Source: Promethearchaeota archaeon (lineage in GTDB: Archaea > Asgardarchaeota > Lokiarchaeia > Sigynarchaeales > SOKP01). From it: a stretch of DNA of 25,091 bases. This document shows, piece after piece, positions 19,401 to 25,091 of the stretch. Made by a program: the position numbers and the translations under genes. Position 1 is the stretch's first letter, and every line of letters starts with the position of its first letter. Where the stretch lies: contig SDNN01000019.1 in NCBI GenBank assembly GCA_004524425.1, forward strand, positions 1-25,091. The letters run 5' to 3'. The notes under the pieces are model-generated. The model was given only the letters and a program-made list of their open reading frames with translations. It was not told the origin of the DNA and did not search any database.

Positions 19401-19719
19401 AAAAAATGATTTTATGTTCAGCTATTTCTGCCAGGAATTCTAAATTATTAACGAATTTTATCGGATACTTTCCTTCAAGTTTTTTAAAAAGCTGGGAACT
19501 TTGCTCAGCCTCGCTAAGATAAGATGATATCGTGGTTAATCTTTTCTGTAACATATCGAGAAGATCATTCACAGTAGAGTTGTTCACGTTGGTTCTAATG
19601 ATCTGTATCGATCTTCCTTCAAATGAGTAATAAGCTTCGTCTAATAATTCTTTACCTCTTTTACTGCCAGTTCTTATAGGAAATTTCTGACCTTGTTGAT
19701 TCGGTTTCAAATTTAACAT
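10402..19719 (-). CDS. Giant 3105-aa protein with two C-terminal ATP-grasp-like modules
   Basis: The frame is uninterrupted for 9.3 kb, with AAGGATTTAGG just before the ATG. Residues 1-1000 are mainly helical and charged. About 1000-1250 includes a Gly-rich segment, RLGGGGSAGFCQPKD (~1080). About 1255-1520 looks alpha/beta. A Lys/Arg-rich linker at ~1690-1755 divides the protein. About 2045-2250 (CVIATPIGRTHLTCYL onward) fits a pre-ATP-grasp region. About 2250-2480 reads as ATP-grasp: VIAKASRQSGGRGSKA (nucleotide-binding loop), VIQRTLPASPR, YVRIIIIRD, ISNVGRGG. About 2700-2850 may be a second pre-ATP-grasp region. About 2855-3105 is a clearer module: KADDKWETT, LGTEGEGIEKF, LIIREEV, VLDINPRPAGL. 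ATP-grasp enzymes activate carboxylates as acylphosphates and join them to amines or thiols, so a ligase role is inferred. Two modules recall carbamoyl-phosphate synthetase, but the size and remainder do not match. Probably cytoplasmic: no signal peptide or membrane segment was seen. Confidence 0.8.
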   Translation of the reverse strand: MLNLKPNQQGQKFPIRTGSKRGKELLDEAYYSFEGRSIQIIRTNVNNSTVNDLLDMLQKRLTTISSYLSEAEQSSQLFKKLEGKYPIKFVNNLEFLAEIAEHKIIFSIEAIKQPLDDVFFEDIYEALQELYSLIQVYEICHLAGINKWDAMHLTASFYLGFIKSKKKRIFKLLRTLRKRNIDDDSLFYVFLKELEHVNTHYKGNDLILRIDKKISWLFSHLRFSHPYNLKRLQEILRSDIIKDEKTKLLLDEVFAKGKYDEQAEQQNALTLSLKLLKEGKFLTVSRHSRASFFLVVLASGAKLLLDIADLQESHSRIKEILRRIETIEAKNLKEVILNGAYGIEATIRKLQILSLGEKIRSFAQVIGRYKEIRKNIDSFEMRVNDQIMEIGRRKRDPLKEIQLNEIRQELFGYLNRIRKITLESETLLRELDYGFPNSSILIQRASQTGVRALSWICLGENPFEAEEQQIEVALKEGAMNLWASPDNVWFKMANFWIEALPLYIHKERDELKGERVIIEQETMEEVFKNYLAIDWKDNIDLAMLTEHLSLARHYTCEFYPELWGKKKALTNASGMSEEDVEYQVIESILPRNNKWENIITKLAVIIEKTWRNLRYDIAEKIENDNSTRYQALYDVIENSGKEANLINLVKKHARTKEDLAHILDQIVSEEDKKLENTSLVYRLKNRIPEYEKYINWPRREYPTWIILTTQAAGMSAVCAANWVEETMSMKALMEDLQFKGNTLEKEARMRADEYEKWVHQITKMVINDFGLEYILEERQYRDVNFNEWNVMKEIIRVYPEVAREVAKILMINEMLDPNLRTYNQDPQIVNDYMKDHDEELNRLSLSRVRQENIEVRNFEDKKILQDKDYLLVVENYKKVFAREHIIESVEPKHIRNILIWYVSKQSEMSLPRILRYRLKGYLGLSTARYEILSQYKITSKGKLIQNDEKDAKHAILLRNDPVYDYASHGKNKKYNRGYGPSRVDLGLFERRSVEEWAQWIGPVDHFSMKAMINFYELYNQNVHAFNDVREAETMKPFENMMMEASLALSHLSMALIQAIGIGDFYGYAYQTNSRPEVFIRLGGGGSAGFCQPKDIYFLPFVVGLTLNDALEFAGIGAGNWSTIEKLYQKLKGNIEAYFDPSSMDEISDFLDKAISSRQTELKNSKIFSESHLLGAQAFSISGSLHDAIQKIGFGLPQTNSNGFTKHLIGKHFAEVFELLEGRMRFSDIVLAWQIRKTIEKVRERRLERGKIAPHYNDALIVFPVEYKPVGDPRLSTGSKLKDLMTGLGAHLLDPFGNDGKALADLLLKGFDKDNDLQIQLIARGLGKRTLNHKEIKDLEEIYPEIGFPGDIRLVSPFGLTRDAVFNYVAGAELDRAAEQARSVIGRYLKDNQINANILSYGPDLERWLGLTTDQRNEIRKELNGKIYALVWDVRLQDPEYRNRTFTDLWESIRGSDVFCIFVHYTELTGPEDIDKTDEKSEFMLEDLARIRDTMLQGNPNSALIIVDAPVQGRKPVFDPIAIKSWYGLGGTFLSPSIGEETLLRYKNEMLQERNIATRFYKAVLSEDINGANLAFKELKSIAHDRYREANLFEEFAQMGRERFRGGGFLNYGQRHRLYRQGWSKMLKARHFEEIDFNDLLIAGMSYDLNGKPREDIETAYSSFNKAMKKLRKKPFIGEIDEEKTAAVKSHFVRPKYIEPVKGKIEAKGERSSIKSRDIDTQNVEGKAKAMARERKRVSNIRLQRKGFKFAMEENIVQDGKSNFIQFYHKAKAVLGSGKELISYEQFGRFIGYSYRAYKVIIENIVRNEQSKKKFLANMEELYNDGLGYEQEKWRGIWNEIMGEEDDIGDIGRMALLLEGNKDELSELALLAELLDILLAFILTFEYQFEDNGKLLSDQVFSSIQLFFSMTVYDHVMDYPPRWIMPSESGPGFTDYDFIMGKWMRPGKPFTRREIIEIAVKTHEWLKKYLSNLTRTKTWFKNLNSSEQDLLIGSDEILPIGAGKDCYEKESQQWFAYCQLRELSYLDRDGHRISWAADNISAKKLSRGKPFCVIATPIGRTHLTCYLAENPKFNKEYPDHQVIWVLTRSIKFGKKKINENKKDVLMIYEGLMYLSIDEFRKLLLEREIPIEEIETRVKIAIRTNPDGILVALRFREPPIACFSMPFHGWTEYQKGIDEKIGIPTGQEWISNHWMYDKTYETLIHPEGCGVLLPEETQWYMSWQYEDFEKGIRRDSTEVLQDIINGNDNFIGLKNLPWIRVIAKASRQSGGRGSKAMQLRNYKGDIIMENVTELAEHVMMIGWVDNQVIQRTLPASPRLWASKKYLERLRRGLVNKGIPAPEYSDFFSYVRIIIIRDQQGNDMHVLPLVVTSRATISNVGRGGILFELLPDYFLSPEQFKLFLEEMKRVASRSLELTEVASESLVRKLKNDQSVDDASSLMKERILVSLENGYQDLTGWKYTKPRYMMFDMIPLPILIFNGMTLRRPEILEVRYDNEGKISHFIVLDLEKMEINQVSVKTIIGWDMVLIENNVGYGLWYPFKEDQKMREYKRAKIENDEINPFNWGKDLRKIMYGFSTGARAYYEALHGKSPKIVSLPEEEIIYPLTSPIVHYEHESVQKEKELRGVEGIFSHLTRMLKNALNPQKIIRWRNNWREDSPIAIFNEISNYYNKNQGNILRKLATLTELTDKELKNLLDEEYLEKIYADLCDSIFTERLVPEVRKYPESYIPDNIEDLLDGFRFAFIFDGYLGRLDDIYTLVHSAFIANERRDKSTEKRIIVLGVNKNWINSEAKIKRALVFDFNKEILIETDLPRSFLPDKIGVRYLNQNEIDEHRKLSSLYLSKNVPQLNPDIMDPKSGAAKADDKWETTIAIKDHVSVPHTIYIERNMDLEKIEESLRDFLSQTTIDSFYLQVALGTEGEGIEKFKYDHNFEKFLHTVQKLSKEDKLIIREEVGNIRYQKTRKISFRINVSFKDNKSFSESFFCQVGASGSPVSSVSQGGEIIPFTRLEEDLYLIDEEGNLTSLSLTRISLEELARSAEKALEGLNMGLSKELSLEFAGIDIEVEIHPTHIKYYVLDINPRPAGLRHSMNLRNLTEILPSRLIFEL

Positions 19720-19769
19720 CCTAAATCCTTTTTATAAATAAATAATGTTGTAAAATTTAATTTTCTCGT

Positions 19770-19779
19770 TTATAAAATC
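19770..19779 (-). promoter_or_regulatory. Candidate TATA box for the giant gene
   Basis: TTTTATAAAC on the minus strand lies ~55-60 nt before the ATG. The whole 240-nt gap is A/T-rich, with other possible TATA sequences, so this is only the best-placed one. Confidence 0.3.
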
Positions 19780-19958
19780 TCTAAAATATAAAAATGAATA
19801 GTATACTCGTAATTAGAACTTTCAATTTTCTCTTAAATTCATTTATCTGAAATGATCTTTTCTATAAAAATTTAATATCCAATAAAATTATAATTTACAG
19901 AAAAAAGATAGAATCCTCCATTTTTATTAATCTCATGGTTTTTTATCAAAAAAGATTT

Positions 19959-20414
19959 TTACCGAGTATATTTTTCCTTGGAAATAGTGGAGACCTCTGC
20001 ATCGCTTAGATAATCTTCTAAACAGACCTTGATAAAGAACCTTTCAAGTTGACAATTCTTTAGCAATTCTCTATTAGATATGGCCGAATGCTGTTTAAGC
20101 AGCGCAATTATTTTTTTTATGATGATGATATAGTCTCTAAAATTGAAATCTTCAAACTGAGAATTGAGTTTTATTGAAAAGATTTTATCTAAAAAGTAAG
20201 ATTCTGGAGAGAAAAGTGAGATTTTAATCAAATCTGATACATGTTTATAGGTCTCCCTGGTCTTTCTACGATTAAATAGGAATAAGAGAAGTTCAGAAAT
20301 AAAAAAGAATTTTCTTTTTTGAAATTCTTTTATATTGAAGAAGGAGTTTTTAAATGGATTTTGGATCTCTTCAAGATAATATTGAGTTTTTTTATTGTAG
20401 GACCTTGACATCAT
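19959..20414 (-). CDS. Hypothetical protein, ~151 aa, helical and basic
   Basis: A small Lys/Phe/Leu-rich protein with no recognised motif. It is predicted mainly helical, with a hydrophobic stretch FFFISELLLFLF around residue 40 that could be a buried helix or weak membrane segment. I chose the ATG at 20414. A TTG three codons earlier (20423) is possible, and a second ATG follows directly. It lies upstream of the giant gene on the same strand with a 240-nt gap, so co-transcription is not evident. No Cys or His cluster is present. Confidence 0.55.
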   Translation of the reverse strand: MMSRSYNKKTQYYLEEIQNPFKNSFFNIKEFQKRKFFFISELLLFLFNRRKTRETYKHVSDLIKISLFSPESYFLDKIFSIKLNSQFEDFNFRDYIIIIKKIIALLKQHSAISNRELLKNCQLERFFIKVCLEDYLSDAEVSTISKEKYTR

Positions 20415-20606
20415 CTTTTTCAATGAAGCCTACTTTTAGCTTATCATAAATATTCTTTTTTAATTATATAAAGAAAAAGTCTGAATTTTCGGGTTTATAT
20501 TAACCCCTTAATTTCTAAAACTTGAAATGCTTTACATTAACCCATATTTTTCTATTCTTTTTAGATGATTAAGCCTCAGACAAATGAGGATTACGCACAT
20601 TGTAAA

Positions 20607-21500
20607 TTATTTTCCCCACATTTGTCCAATTTTATCCACGAGCATATCCTGGACAAGAGTTATCTCTATATTAAAATAATTTTTTATGACATCAATTAAA
20701 AAATGAAAGTAGGGGCGTTTAATTTTCATAAAATGCGTGTCTTCTAGGAATCTTATTGCATTCCTAATTTGCAGAGGTTGATCAGGGTCTAGTTTATCGT
20801 AGTATTCTAATAATTTCGAAGATAAAGCATGGGTTTGTCTTATGTAATCTTTTAAATTTTTAATACTGATAATAGAATCTCCTTCCATGTAAAATCTTTT
20901 TACGAATTCTTCTTGCATGTTGAGAGCTTTTAAGTCGAAAATTTTTTTATGCTTTCCAATTATATTCTTTCCTTCCAAGACTAAATATTCACGATATATA
21001 GTTTTCTTCTTCTTATAGGATTCTTTCGTCAGGATAAACAGGTTTAATTCAAATGATTTTTGAAAAATGAATTCAAAAAATTCATTTATCGTGTCATGGA
21101 GATATGTTAAATCATCTTCAATTATTAAAAGCACTTTTTTTTTATAGAACAGACCACTGAGAGCATGTATCATCATTTCTGGTCTTAAATTCATCTTGAT
21201 TTCAATAATATCTATATCTTCAGCTCTGATTTCCGAAATTTGTTCAGATCTGGTTTCAATTTCTTCTAATGAGGCATCTAATTTTTGATAGCCCCGTACT
21301 TTTAAATGCTTATCGATAAATGGAACTATAGCATGATCACATATCCTATCTGCCGGGATTAAGAGCGTGGTTAATTGTTTCGATTGATCAATAATACGCA
21401 TCGGGATGTTTATTACCTTCTTTGTTCGGCAAATTGGACATATGATTTCAACATCTCCCCATAGGATCGGTTCCATGTTGTTTTGTGCTCTGGTAGCCAT
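20607..21500 (-). CDS. Unknown protein with Cys/His zinc-binding N-terminal domain
   Basis: A 297-aa protein. Residues 20-75 contain C21-P-I-C24, then C54-D-H56, followed by KVRGYQKLD. From general familiarity, this C-x2-C...C-x-H arrangement is a zinc-binding module that recurs at the N-termini of Asgard proteins of unknown function. Residues ~105-200 alternate strands and helices (KKVLLIIEDD, LNLFILTKES). The rest is helical. There is no enzymatic motif. Similar modules often sit near roadblock and GTPase proteins, and a roadblock gene lies divergently 272 nt away. A regulatory or adaptor role is a guess. The ATG start at 21500 is sensible. Confidence 0.7.
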   Translation of the reverse strand: MATRAQNNMEPILWGDVEIICPICRTKKVINIPMRIIDQSKQLTTLLIPADRICDHAIVPFIDKHLKVRGYQKLDASLEEIETRSEQISEIRAEDIDIIEIKMNLRPEMMIHALSGLFYKKKVLLIIEDDLTYLHDTINEFFEFIFQKSFELNLFILTKESYKKKKTIYREYLVLEGKNIIGKHKKIFDLKALNMQEEFVKRFYMEGDSIISIKNLKDYIRQTHALSSKLLEYYDKLDPDQPLQIRNAIRFLEDTHFMKIKRPYFHFLIDVIKNYFNIEITLVQDMLVDKIGQMWGK

Positions 21501-21717
21501 TGTACTTAAACTTAGATGATTTATTATTGATTAGAAGACTGCTTAAAAAACTCAACTAAAATCTGGTGGATATTCATAGATCTTAATTTGAGATCCCTTC
21601 GAAGAAATTGAAATTTATCCCAGAAAATGAGAAATTAAATTTTTAAATATGATAAACTTCAATAAATAACTATTGAGATTCATTTTTCGATAAAAAATAT
21701 TAGAGATTTGTATCTTC

Positions 21718-21725
21718 TTAAATAT
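21718..21725 (+). promoter_or_regulatory. Candidate TATA box for the roadblock gene
   Basis: TTAAATAT lies ~50 nt upstream of the ATG within a divergent 272-nt intergenic region. The rest of that region is A/T-rich with no other recognisable element. Confidence 0.35.
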
Positions 21726-21772
21726 TAATAAAGGAAATTTGCAATATTAATTATGATTTTTGTTGGTCTAAC

Positions 21773-22441
21773 ATGGTAAATTATAAGAAAATTGTAAAAA
21801 ATCTTCAAAAAAATTATTCTGATGCTGCGGAAGCGGTCATCATGGACAGATCGGGTAAGATTTTGTACACGACTGACGATTGGAATGTTAAAAGTGATAT
21901 TAAAGGTGTCCTTTCTAGTTGGACGAGTGGACATGCCCAATCAGTCAACATGAATGGAATAAGATACTCCATTCTTCAAATGGAACCCGAGCGATTCATT
22001 GCAACTAACCGAAAAAAAAAAGGTCACTTGATAGGAGCTGCTACTCCTGATGGGAACATTTTAATGGTCACTCACATCAAGCCCAAGGCAAAAGGTTGGT
22101 TTCACATGGCATATCCCGCAGTAGCTAGAGCTGCTGCCAAGATAAGCGGACCAAGCTCTAAATCACTTAAACCTAAAATGGAATTTAAGCACAAGAATGA
22201 GGTTGAAGAGACTTTCATGGAAGATTATTCCGTTATGGGCGGTGCTACAGTCAGCGTGGCTATGGAAAAACCCCAAGTTGATCCCATTCTCAAGGGGCAC
22301 ATAGAAGAATTTTTAGAATGGGTAAGAAATCCTCAAGGGCTTTCAAACTATATTTCATACTATTTAGAACAAGATGATCAAGATAAAATTTCAAAATTAG
22401 CCATTATCTATAGAATTCTTAATAGAATGTTTCAGCCTTAA
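21773..22441 (+). CDS. Roadblock/LC7-domain protein with C-terminal extension
   Basis: A 222-aa protein whose first ~110 residues follow the roadblock/LC7 pattern: helix, then AVIMDRSGKILYTT, a helix (IKGVLSSWTSG), then strands IRYSILQMEPERFIATN and GHLIGAATPDGNILMVTHI. Such proteins dimerise and act as GTPase regulators or scaffolds (MglB, LAMTOR/Ragulator), and they are expanded in Asgard archaea. The C-terminal ~100 residues are a polar linker and helices (LKGHIEEFLEWVRNPQGL onward) with no known match. The two GTPases in the window are possible types of partner, but the pairing is not shown. Confidence 0.8.
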   Translation: MVNYKKIVKNLQKNYSDAAEAVIMDRSGKILYTTDDWNVKSDIKGVLSSWTSGHAQSVNMNGIRYSILQMEPERFIATNRKKKGHLIGAATPDGNILMVTHIKPKAKGWFHMAYPAVARAAAKISGPSSKSLKPKMEFKHKNEVEETFMEDYSVMGGATVSVAMEKPQVDPILKGHIEEFLEWVRNPQGLSNYISYYLEQDDQDKISKLAIIYRILNRMFQP

Positions 22442-22481
22442 AGAAATAGTAAGATTTACCTCTATTAATGAGGGAGTATTC

Positions 22482-22640
22482 TTAATCACAAAAGCTTGCA
22501 TAAATCAAGCCAGCGAGTGCGCCTAAGATCAGACAAATTACCATTTTTCTTACACTTGGTTCAATTCTGCCAACGATAAAACCTTTTTTAATGGTATTAG
22601 AATTACTTTCATGTATCTGATTTTTAGAATTTTTCGAAAT
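22482..22640 (-). CDS. Possible small single-pass membrane protein (~52 aa) without a canonical start
   Basis: Inside the 273-nt gap after the roadblock gene, the minus strand has an open frame from just after a TGA to TAA at 22482. It encodes a polar N-terminus, then KKGFIVGRIEPSVRK, then a hydrophobic helix MVICLILGALAGLIYASF ending CD. The only ATG (22544) would leave 20 aa. ATT at 22640 would give 52 aa. The helix-coding part has clearly higher GC than typical gaps here, which suggests real coding. No ribosome-binding site was recognised. It could also be a pseudogene remnant. Confidence 0.35.
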   Translation of the reverse strand: MSKNSKNQIHESNSNTIKKGFIVGRIEPSVRKMVICLILGALAGLIYASFCD

Positions 22641-22662
22641 TCATTCAAAAAGAGAGTAGTAA

Positions 22663-22670
22663 TTTATATA
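22663..22670 (+). promoter_or_regulatory. TATA box for the LarA-like gene
   Basis: TTTATATA is centred ~48 nt upstream of the first ATG, implying a leader of ~20 nt. Upstream purines could act as BRE. Confidence 0.5.
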
Positions 22671-22714
22671 ATCAATTGAAAGAATTATTATCTATTATAA
22701 TTAATCACAGTTGA

Positions 22715-24259
22715 ATGAAAATGAAAGAAATAATATTTCATGGGGATGATGTCCTCTTATACGACTTTCCCAAGCAGACTGAAATATTTTATGCTAAAGA
22801 ACCTTTAGACCCATTAGAAGATGAAGTAGCTGCAATAGAACGAGCAATTGATAATCCAATACAGTCAAAAAATCTTTCAGAATTAGTTGATAGCAACTCA
22901 AAGGTGGCAATTTGTTTTGATGATATAAGCGTACCACTTCCTCTCATGAAAAACGATGTAAGAAACATAGCAGCAAAGGCTGTTCTTAAAAAATTAAAAT
23001 CCATTGGAGTTAAAAAGGAAAATATTGTTTTTATTTGCGCAACGGGGTTACATAGAAAATGTAAACCTGATGAGCTTTCTCACATTTTGGGAAAATCGGT
23101 CTATAAACAATATAAGGATCAGATCCTCAATCACGATGCAGAAGATAAAAAAAATCTGAAAATTTTAGGCACCACTGAAGAAGGCTTTGAGGTAGAGATT
23201 AACAAAACCGCTGCTGAATCAGACTTGATAATTTATCTGAACATTTCATTTATCCCTTTAAATGGGGGATGGAAATCAATAATTGTTGGCCTTGGGAGTT
23301 ATAAAACAATCATTCCTCATCATTCTCCTGAAATTTTAAAGAATGCATCTTTTAATGACCCTCACACATCGGACTTGCATCGAATCATTTGGGAAATGGG
23401 TGAAGCAATTAAGGATAAAATAAAAGTCTTTACGATAGAAATGGCTGTGAACAACAATTTTTTCAGTGGAGTATTCAAAAAACTCTATTCACCTATAAGA
23501 GAAGACAAGGAAAAACTCTCTAAATGGAAGAAGATGGCCCTTTTCTTGATCCGTCAAATGCCACGATTTATAAAATCACGCGTGAGAAATAAAATGAGAG
23601 CAAATTATGAATTAATTGGCGTTTTTGCCGGTGATATTGAGAAATCACATGAAAAAATACTCGAACTTGTTGAAAAACAATTATTTGTGCCGATTGATAA
23701 GCAATATGATGTGATAATATATGGAGTACCCAACATGAGCCCCTATAACGTAGGATCTGCCTTGAATCCCCTTCTCTTACATGGGTTAGTATGTGGCTAT
23801 TTATTTAACATGTACAGCGGAAGATGTCCCTTAAAAAAAAATGGAATAGTAATTATATCTAATCCTGCATATGATAATTTTGATTCCAAACAGCATCCTT
23901 CCTACAAGAACTTTTTCCATGACGTGTTAACAAGAAAACCCGATATCTTTGATCTTAAAAATATAGAGAAAGCATACTTAAAGAATGAGGATTACATAAA
24001 TAAATATCGGCATAAATTTGCATATCACGGCACGCACGCTCCTATTATTTATTATTGGGGTGTTTTGGGTCTTCAAAATATAGATAAGGTAATTGTTGCA
24101 GGAGCAAAAAGTAGAAAAACTTTAGATATTTTAGGATACGATCATGCAAAAGATTTGGATGAAGCAATCGAAGAGTGTAAAAGAGAAAAGGGAGATTCGC
24201 TCTCCATGGCTTATTTTTGCATTCCTCCCATCTTTATAGCTGAACTAAACATTAAGTGA
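22715..24259 (+). CDS. LarA-like nickel-pincer racemase homologue (DUF2088)
   Basis: A 514-aa protein in which the LarA N-terminal domain is recognisable: FDDISVPLP (~68-76, equivalent to the D-x-T-R-P motif but with Ser-Val for Thr-Arg), ATGLHRK with His113 (LarA His108), GGWKSI with Lys187 (the Lys184 that carries the nickel-pincer cofactor) and HHS with His203 (His200). The Lys-to-His spacing of 16 matches LarA. The position ten residues before the Lys, His174 in lactate racemase, is Ile177 here. LarA enzymes racemise or epimerise 2-hydroxyacids by hydride transfer using both His108 and His174. This protein may therefore use another substrate, another catalytic base, or not racemise. At 514 aa it is longer than the usual ~420-430. 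No larB/C/E cofactor genes are in the window. Start: ATG 22715, or ATG 22721. Confidence 0.78.
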   Translation: MKMKEIIFHGDDVLLYDFPKQTEIFYAKEPLDPLEDEVAAIERAIDNPIQSKNLSELVDSNSKVAICFDDISVPLPLMKNDVRNIAAKAVLKKLKSIGVKKENIVFICATGLHRKCKPDELSHILGKSVYKQYKDQILNHDAEDKKNLKILGTTEEGFEVEINKTAAESDLIIYLNISFIPLNGGWKSIIVGLGSYKTIIPHHSPEILKNASFNDPHTSDLHRIIWEMGEAIKDKIKVFTIEMAVNNNFFSGVFKKLYSPIREDKEKLSKWKKMALFLIRQMPRFIKSRVRNKMRANYELIGVFAGDIEKSHEKILELVEKQLFVPIDKQYDVIIYGVPNMSPYNVGSALNPLLLHGLVCGYLFNMYSGRCPLKKNGIVIISNPAYDNFDSKQHPSYKNFFHDVLTRKPDIFDLKNIEKAYLKNEDYINKYRHKFAYHGTHAPIIYYWGVLGLQNIDKVIVAGAKSRKTLDILGYDHAKDLDEAIEECKREKGDSLSMAYFCIPPIFIAELNIK

Positions 24260-24351
24260 ACTTGATTCATAAAGGGAGGAATCATTAAGAAAAAAATCAA
24301 TTAAAGGAAATGATTTGATTCCTATAAATTATTTTTTATCCATGAAACCGT

Positions 24352-25091
24352 TTAGAGAGGTATCCTCCCCCATGGGGAATCTTTTGGATTACCCATTCCG
24401 AAAAATCCCTTTCTGGGTCCTTCTGTGCTATAAAATCCTAAGGTTGCTGCTGATTCTACATCTTCTGGATTTGGGTATCTTGTAATGCTTTTTTCTGTAT
24501 TATCATTGAAACTTAGAATGTCCAAGATATCACTTGAACATATTTTATCATGTTCATTATTTTTTTCCCTGGTTAATTCTAGTGCTTTTTGTTGCCTCTC
24601 CAATGAATAATGAGGTTTCATCAGGTATACTTTAAAATCTTCAGCGCTATAAGTATTAGTTTTTATTCCAAAACTAGAGCTCTCAATTTTGTGTTTGTGA
24701 GTTTTTCCAACGAGGGTTTCTGCAGCTAAACTGATTTTTGGATCACTTATCATGTAATTCCAAGAACACGTGCTTGATTTTGTCATTACATCTAAAAAAG
24801 ATGCTGCATCTTGTTCATTTTCAAATGCTTGTAAACCCCTGATACTCGTAGGATTACCCAAGTCATGAATTTTTTTGGTTTGTACGAGATTGAGTGTAGC
24901 AGATACGCGGGAATTTTTCCCTATTGGCAAGGACATGATCCCCATTTTTAAAAGGAAAACCGTGTTTGCTCCCATAACTTTATATTTTACCCAAGATAAT
25001 GCAGGTGAAAAAATAGGGTTAAAATCCAGGGTTTGCCCCATACCATAATGCGTATTAGTATCTCTTACCACACTTGCGGTACACGCGGCAG
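24352..25091 (-). CDS. C45/acid-ceramidase-like Ntn-hydrolase, 5' partial
   Basis: The gene enters from the right edge. The first codons read AACTASVVRDTNTHYGMGQTLDF, resembling the nucleophile region CTS-x-x...RNLDF of NAAA, acid ceramidase and isopenicillin-N acyltransferase relatives. The codon at 25083-25081 is the candidate nucleophile Cys, freed by self-cleavage in the family. Later features also fit: SIRGLQAFENEQDAASFLDVM, the SWNYMISD strand, a KTNTY segment where the family has HTNH, and a C-terminal RKGFFGMGNP...IPL. The family cleaves or transfers amides of fatty acids or amino acids. The Arg of RNLDF is Gln-Thr here. The N-terminal pro-part lies outside the window, and the GTG at 25071 is downstream of the Cys, so it is not the start. 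The gene converges on the LarA-like gene. Confidence 0.65.
   Translation of the reverse strand, partial: AACTASVVRDTNTHYGMGQTLDFNPIFSPALSWVKYKVMGANTVFLLKMGIMSLPIGKNSRVSATLNLVQTKKIHDLGNPTSIRGLQAFENEQDAASFLDVMTKSSTCSWNYMISDPKISLAAETLVGKTHKHKIESSSFGIKTNTYSAEDFKVYLMKPHYSLERQQKALELTREKNNEHDKICSSDILDILSFNDNTEKSITRYPNPEDVESAATLGFYSTEGPRKGFFGMGNPKDSPWGRIPL

Noticed and set aside
10402..19719. Giant protein as carbamoyl-phosphate synthetase large subunit or NRPS/PKS
   Set aside because: It has two ATP-grasp-like modules, but the ~2000 remaining residues, motif spacing and length do not fit CPS. No adenylation, condensation, ketosynthase or carrier motifs were seen.
21752..21778. Eight-codon ATG frame overlapping the roadblock start as a leader peptide
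   Set aside because: It has no regulatory codon run or attenuator-like hairpin, and frames this short arise often by chance.
1..25091. CRISPR array, insertion sequence or rRNA
   Set aside because: No regularly spaced repeats, transposase motifs with terminal inverted repeats, or rRNA-like segments were found on either strand.

Overview
The window looks like a piece of a Lokiarchaeia-type (Asgard) archaeal genome. The DNA is AT-rich, the promoters have archaeal BRE/TATA boxes, and a tRNA gene carries archaeal-style introns. Metabolic genes sit beside eukaryote-like signalling parts: an Arf/Rag-like GTPase, a longin-GTPase fusion and a roadblock/LC7 protein. A Cys/His zinc-binding N-terminus that I associate with Asgard proteins also occurs. 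The assignment rests on gene content alone.

Left part (1-10.25 kb): A hexulose-6-phosphate synthase/RraA fusion runs in from the left edge. It is followed by a compact island: a truncated tRNA-Cys (1355-1434), a 708-aa zinc-finger/PD-(D/E)XK-like nuclease (1583-3709) and a complete tRNA-Cys(GCA) with introns in the D arm and T loop (3720-3848). The two tRNA copies point the same way and share a 3' flank, as expected when an element inserts into a tRNA gene. Next come the Arf/Rag-like GTPase, a branched-chain aminotransferase, a PIG-L deacetylase, the longin-GTPase fusion, a YfcE/MJ0936 phosphodiesterase whose catalytic N-terminus precedes every canonical start codon, and a seven-helix membrane protein.

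Centre (10.4-19.7 kb): One uninterrupted minus-strand gene encodes a 3105-aa protein. Its C-terminal third holds two ATP-grasp-like modules, each after a possible pre-ATP-grasp region. A long helical N-terminus and uncharacterised alpha/beta regions come before them. This is the best candidate for an undescribed enzyme. Its substrate cannot be read from the sequence.

Right part (19.9-25.1 kb): Two minus-strand genes of unknown function follow, one with the Cys/His zinc-binding N-terminus. Then come a roadblock/LC7 protein, a possible tiny membrane protein with no canonical start at full length, a LarA-like racemase homologue lacking one catalytic histidine, and a C45/NAAA-like Ntn-hydrolase cut by the right edge.

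Most genes have their own intergenic gap and there is no long operon. The metabolic genes touch pentose synthesis (HPS), branched-chain amino acids, amide or N-acetyl hydrolysis (PIG-L, C45) and 2-hydroxyacid chemistry (LarA-like). Physical linkage does not show that they share a pathway.
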